DNA of 9,693 bases from an uncultured Tessaracoccus sp. (GTDB lineage Bacteria > Actinomycetota > Actinomycetes > Propionibacteriales > Propionibacteriaceae), in the NCBI RefSeq assembly GCF_947255005.1, contig NZ_CAMYFI010000076.1, positions 1-9,693 on the forward strand, in the 5' to 3' direction. The position numbers and the translations under genes were made by a program. The notes below the pieces were generated by a model that saw nothing but the letters and a program-made list of their open reading frames with translations, was not told where the DNA came from and did not search any database. Shown in pieces: positions 6,231-9,693 of the stretch (positions are counted from its first letter, which is position 1; every line of letters starts with the position of its first letter).

Positions 6231-6584
6231 TCATCGCTGGTCAAGGATTTCTTCGCGTGTCGCGCGCTGTGTCTTGCCTGCCCTCATGTCGGGCCCCGGC
6301 CACAGTTCTCGATCCAACCATTCCTCCAGCCGAGCAATCGCCCCGAAGTCTGGCAGCGTCTCGCCCCTCAGCGTGCGCTCAATCGTGCGACGGCTGACCT
6401 TCGTGTCCTCTTCAACGGATCGCAAGGAAGGAGTTCCAGACTCCACCAGTGCATCGCGGAGACGCTTCGCGAACTCTTGGCCGTAGTGTGCGCTGACCGG
6501 AGCGTCGTCGCGAAGGTGTCCGTCCGGCCAGTCGCCTGCGCACAGGTATGTGCGTGGGGCAGCGTCTCCGGCAGAACGTGGCAT
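6231..6584 (-). CDS. Small helix-turn-helix (XRE-like) regulator
   Basis: The 117-residue minus-strand protein contains YGQEFAKRLRDALVESG (34-50), then SLRSVEEDTKVSRRTIERTL (53-72), then RGETLPDFGAIARLEEWL. This is the typical spread of an XRE/Cro-type helix-turn-helix: a scaffold helix, the VSRRTIERTLRGE recognition helix, and a LPDFGAIARLEEWL helix. The tail after residue 98 is short and charged. It is transcribed away from the recombinase-like gene at 6686, and the 101-base gap between them holds an imperfect palindrome, so it may repress itself and the element. The start is the ATG at 6584; the ribosome binding site is weak (GAGTGAG). The plus-strand frame lying over it is a shadow. The reading is secure at the level of HTH, but the target is unknown. 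Confidence 0.75.
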   Translation of the reverse strand: MPRSAGDAAPRTYLCAGDWPDGHLRDDAPVSAHYGQEFAKRLRDALVESGTPSLRSVEEDTKVSRRTIERTLRGETLPDFGAIARLEEWLDRELWPGPDMRAGKTQRATREEILDQR

Positions 6585-6685
6585 GGGCTCACTCTAGAGG
6601 GTCTGGGCGATTTCAGGATTGTCATTGATTGCTACTATAGTTGCGTCCGTGGGTCTTATAGGTCCCATAGAAGCGGAGTGGAAGC
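6585..6685. promoter_or_regulatory. Divergent promoter/operator region
   Basis: This 101-base gap separates two divergent genes and must hold both promoters. TATAGT on the minus strand (plus 6634-6639) is a plausible -10 element for the HTH gene, and TACTAT (6633-6638) a plausible -10 for the plus-strand gene. No good -35 element is seen for either. An imperfect 18-bp palindrome TGGGTCTTATAGGTCCCA (6650-6667; 14 of 18 positions symmetric) lies between these and the recombinase-like start and is a candidate operator. The ribosome binding site GGAG (6675-6678) is seven bases before ATG 6686. Confidence 0.4.
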
Positions 6686-7665
6686 ATGCCAGCGCATCGC
6701 GTCATCGGAGGTCACGTCGTGACGACTCCTGAAGGCGTATTCGAGCACCACCGCCCGTCGCTGGAGAAGGTGCCCGAGGACGTGTGGCTGATCGTTCGCC
6801 CTGTGGCGGTCGAGGCCTGTCGTGCTGCCAACTTGTGTCCGTTGCCTCGGAGCACGAGGCGATGCGATTCGTGTGGTACTTCCTCACATGGGCCCATCGG
6901 CAGGACATTCCTCTGGAGCTGGAGACCTTGTTCATGCCGTCGATGGTGGAGCGCTACTGCGCCACGCAGGCCACGCACTTGTCCTTCGAGGCTCGTTCGA
7001 CGGCGCGCAGTCGTCTGCGCAAGGTGGGGCGTGCCTGCACGAAGCGGGCGCCGTGGGCCCCGGAGCCCAAGCCGTTTGCGGACAACCACACCATCATGCC
7101 GCCGTACTCCTCGCAGGAGGTCGAGGGGTTCTGGCGCGCGGCTCTGACCCAGCGCACCCCGCGTCGCCGTCAGGTGGCCCGGGCGGTGCTCGTCTTGGGG
7201 CTGGGGGCCGGGTTGGCCCCGCGTGAGGTGGGACTGGTGAGCGCGTCGGATGTTCGCATCCATCCCACGGATTCTGGGCTCCGGGTGGTCCTCCTACCGG
7301 ATCGGACGGTGCCCGTGCTCGCGGAGCGGGCCAACCCGTTGCGTGACCTGTGTCGCGACTACCCGCAGCGCCCGCTGGTGGGGCCGCTGAACCCGAAGGC
7401 GAAGGACCCGCTAGGCAGTGCCCGGAGTCGGGTGGAGTGGCCGAAGCATCTTCCCGCCCTGCGGTCGTCGCGGCCGCGAACGACGTGGATGGCCACGGTG
7501 CTGGCGCAGGACCTTCGTGTGAGTGAGTTCATGGTCATTGCCGGGACTATCTCTGCCAAGAGCATCGAGGCGATCGCCCCGCACGTGGCTGGTCGCTGGG
7601 ATGACGACGAGTACCTCTGTTCAAGGGGGCGGGCCTGTGAGGCGTGCCTCGAAGCACCAACGTGA
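6686..7665 (+). pseudogene. Tyrosine-recombinase-like protein, one frameshift, catalytic residues altered
   Basis: The gene starts at ATG 6686 after GGAG and reads MPAHRVIGGHVVTTPEGVFE in frame; a single missing base at about 6835/6836 (TTGTG for TTGGTG) moves it to the frame that ends at 7665. Joined, it encodes about 326 residues. The middle and C-terminal parts resemble a phage-integrase fold: AVLVLGLGAGLAPREVGLVS (about residues 168-187 of the joined protein) looks like box I, and SRPRTTWMATVLAQDLRVSE followed by FMVIAGTISAKSIEAIAPHV looks like box II. However, the catalytic HxxR is replaced by SRPR-like sequence, LGH by AGT, and the usual tyrosine is absent (SIEAIAPHV). It is therefore probably not a working recombinase even without the frameshift. 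It overlaps the transposase start by 29 bases and may have been its partner. Confidence 0.6.
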
Positions 7666-9439
7666 CCTGAAGGCGCGAGCCGTCAGGGACCTCGACGTGG
7701 CCGACGCCCTGCGCGTGGTGGACAACTCGGGGATCGCGGAGGTGCTGGAGCGCGACATGAAGCAGCAGCGCGGTCGTCCGCGCAAGTTCGCCTGGCGTTC
7801 AGTGCTGGCGTTGCTCATCCTCGCCGCCTTCCAGCAGGAGTCCGGCGTTCACATGGCCCGCACCCAATACGTGTTCTGGGGGCTCACCAAGCGTCAGCGC
7901 GCCCTGCTGGGGCTGGGGGACGATACCTCGAACAGCGGCATCGACGGCTATCTGAACGACCTCCTCGATGCGACCTGCGAGGCCGTGGACGTGGAGACGG
8001 GGGAGGTGTTCCCACCGCACATCAGTGTGCCGGAGATCGAACTGCTGAACGGACTGCTTCAGGGGGCGATGGGTTGTATCGAGAAGCCCGATGGGGCGCT
8101 GGCCATCGACTCGATGCCCGTGGAGTCATGGGCCCGTCGCCGTGGGCATCTGCGTGATACCGCGGAGCAGAAGGAGAAGCGAGCGCGCCAGCGCAGACTG
8201 GGCAAGGGCGTCTCCGAGCCTCCCCACATCAGCGAGCCGGGCTGGCCGAAACTCAAGGACAACGGTAAGTAACAGATGACGTTGGACCCGGACGTGTACG
8301 ACGTGTTCATGGCGTCGAAGAATCTCCAGAAGGCGCACATCGTCGCTGGCACCGACCTGCATGTCGCCGTGGACGTGTCCCCGCTGGGCGAGTCTGACTA
8401 CCCGCAGATTCCTCGTGGGTTCATTCTGGGGACGAGAACATGGACAGGATCGAGTCCCTGTTGGCGCTGCTGGATTCCCTGCGGCGTTTGGGAGTCGACG
8501 TGGACAAGGTGCTGATCGACCGTGGCTACTCGCAGTTGCCTGGGTTGGGCATCGAGTTGAGCAAGCGCATGATTCAGCAGTCGATCAAGTTGAAGTCGAA
8601 CCAGCTGGGGCCGCATGGCACCCCCATTCCCGGGACCGTCATGATCGACGGTGGTCTGTTCGTGGGCTGGATGCCGAAGCATCTCTGGCAGCTTCCGAAC
8701 TTCGACCTTTGGATAACGGCCGAGGAGACCGTGGCCCTGGCGGAGCGCTACGAGGAGCGCCTCCCCTACGCCTTCTCTCCCAAGGGCAAGCCCGATTGGG
8801 AGCGGGGCGTACAGCAGTACCGTGGCCCGGCAGCCTCCGGGAAGGTGTCGTGCGCGAAACGCCCCGAGAGCCTGCGAACCATGCGCGCCATCGCGTCCCG
8901 TCGGTCGCCCAGCATGAGGCTGGCGAGCCCGTGCAGCCCTGTGCGTGCAGCGCCCAGCCGAGCCTCGGTCCCGAGGACGATCTCGATCTGCGCCAGCAGT
9001 TCCTCTACGGCACGAAGAAGCGGCTGGCGGACCATTCGCGGCGCAGTAGCGTCGAGGGCAGCAACGCGAACTTCACGACCCAGATTTCAGCCCTCGGGAA
9101 CCGTTAATCCATCCGAGTGTTCAAGGGCAGGCGCAAGCGCCAGTGGCTGACCTATTTCCGCGTCATCGCCGCCGCCATTCGACTCATCCGCAGTCGCTAC
9201 GAGACCTCTCCGTCGCTCGTGGCTGAGGGAGGGAGGTCTCCACCCCTGCGCTCAAGGCTGTCCGTCACGATAGAGACGGGAACGAGAAGCACACCCTGAA
9301 CGTGCAGGTCTTTTTGCGACGCAAGGCGCGAAGGCTCCGAGGGGCTCCTCCTCGCAGCACCTTGCCACCGTCGAGGCCGAAGGGCCCACCACGCTGGGCC
9401 CGACATCCTTCCCCGCTCGCTGGAGACAGCGTGAACTGA
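7637..9439 (+). pseudogene. Decayed DDE-type transposase
   Basis: The gene probably starts at GTG 7637, inside the end of the upstream gene, and ends at TGA 9437-9439 (about 600 codons). It is broken by in-frame TAA stops at 8270 and 9105 and by single-base losses near 8431 (GGGGAC should be GGGGGAC), somewhere in 8850-8920, and near 9235. Pieces in the successive frames join naturally. An N-terminal dimerisation-like region leads to a conserved AFQQESGVHMARTQYVFWGL part, then ALAIDSMPVESW with a likely first Asp, then KVLIDRGYSQL with a likely second Asp, and finally RSSVEGSNANF with a likely Glu. I do not know which IS family this is; it is larger than many and not a recognisable IS3, IS5 or IS630 type. 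With five lesions it should be inactive. No terminal inverted repeats were found at either end by eye. Confidence 0.7.
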
Positions 9440-9455
9440 TTCCCAACTGTGGATG

Positions 9456-9490
9456 GCCCCTGCCCGGAATCGCTCCGGCAGGGGCTTTTC
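9456..9490 (+). terminator. Canonical intrinsic terminator
   Basis: GCCCCTGCC at 9456-9464 pairs perfectly with GGCAGGGGC at 9477-9485. The interior CGGA-ATCGC-TCCG extends the stem past a bulged C, and TTTTC follows directly. This is the best terminator in the window. It lies 16 bases after the end of the transposase gene and ends plus-strand transcription before the tRNA, which is transcribed toward it from the right. Confidence 0.85.
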
Positions 9491-9642
9491 TTGCGTTCTG
9501 ATCGTTCGCTTGGGTGTTTTCGAGGGCTGATCTGGGCCCTGAATGACGTTCACGCCAAGGACGGATTCGCAGCGATCCGACGGTGAGTCGCTGGCGAGGG
9601 ATTTCTGGAACGAATCGGCGGATTAGCCGGAAGATCACATTG
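9491..9642. other. Intergenic sequence between terminator and tRNA
   Basis: No gene or tRNA-like fragment is visible. Two small hairpins occur: AGGGC/GCCCT at 9523-9540 and a weak GC hairpin near 9616-9630 that could end tRNA transcription on the minus strand. If the region to the left is a tRNA-associated island, its junction would be expected between here and 9643, but I see no repeat marking it. Confidence 0.35.
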
Positions 9643-9693
9643 TGGAGCATAGGGGACTCGAACCCCTAACTTCCACCTTGCAAAGGTGGCACT
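9643..9693 (-). tRNA. tRNA-Ala (anticodon TGC), 3' part, cut by window edge
   Basis: Read on the minus strand, the sequence gives an anticodon stem CCACC/GGTGG with loop TTTGCAA (anticodon TGC), a variable loop, the T arm AGGGG-TTCGAGT-CCCCT, the 3' acceptor strand ATGCTCC, and discriminator A at 9643. Position 70 is U, as needed for the G3:U70 identity pair of alanine tRNAs. The CCA end is not encoded (CAC would be required after A73, and the genome reads CACAA). The 5' half is beyond the window. In many Actinobacteria this tRNA follows tRNA-Ile(GAT) next to gyrA. Confidence 0.9.

Noticed and set aside
6123..6722. Plus-strand open frame of 199 codons after the 5658 gene, with AAGGAG about 12 bases upstream of its ATG
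   Set aside because: Most of it lies over the convincing HTH gene on the minus strand and reads as composition shadow. The first 35 or so codons could be a real, truncated gene start, but nothing supports that beyond the upstream AAGGAG.
6784..6840. Programmed ribosomal frameshift in the recombinase-like gene
   Set aside because: The joint TTG-TGT has no X-XXY-YYZ slippery heptamer, so a missing base is the simpler reading.
6585..9640. Terminal inverted repeats and target duplications of the transposon
   Set aside because: I compared the ends by eye and found no convincing pair. A longer search at lower identity could still find decayed ends.
9252..9650. Minus-strand open frames near the right end
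   Set aside because: They run through the terminator at 9456-9490 and into the tRNA boundary, and their composition is arginine-rich shadow.
1..9693. CRISPR array
   Set aside because: No set of regularly spaced repeats occurs in the window.

Overview
The window looks like an accessory stretch of a high-GC Gram-positive (actinobacterial) chromosome. The evidence is GC-rich coding sequence, GTG starts, hairpins without long T-runs, and a small DUF2188-type protein typical of Actinobacteria. The right edge cuts a tRNA-Ala(TGC) gene on the minus strand. In many Actinobacteria this tRNA sits beside tRNA-Ile downstream of gyrA, so the window may be an island lying 3' of that tRNA, but gyrA is outside the window. 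I cannot name the genus.

Layout, left to right. 1-425 has no convincing gene; it holds a strong hairpin and a 16-17 bp direct repeat. 426-650 is the DUF2188-like gene. 773-1402 is a PD-(D/E)XK nuclease, and convergent to it on the minus strand (1399-2554) is a beta-class DNA methyltransferase. Together they form a probable type II restriction-modification system. The methyltransferase is frameshifted inside an 8-C run that encodes its DPPY catalytic motif. Its presumed promoter overlaps a perfect inverted repeat (2600-2615).

From 2779 to 5104 there is a tight plus-strand operon: an unknown small protein, a helix-turn-helix protein, and an ImmA/IrrE-type metallopeptidase with a cysteine-rich tail. 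The genes overlap end to end. From 5221 to 6113 there are two further unrecognised genes, the first with a possible helix-turn-helix. A small HTH gene (6231-6584) runs the other way.

6686-9439 is a decaying mobile element. It consists of a tyrosine-recombinase-like gene that appears to lack the catalytic tyrosine, overlapping a DDE-type transposase gene. The recombinase-like gene carries one frameshift; the transposase carries three frameshifts and two in-frame stops. A canonical intrinsic terminator (9456-9490) closes it, followed by the tRNA.

Taken together, this reads as a small defence/mobile island: an R-M module, a regulator-peptidase module of the kind found in mobile-element control or toxin-antitoxin-like systems, an unknown two-gene unit, and a degraded transposon. 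The co-operation of these modules is inferred from proximity only.
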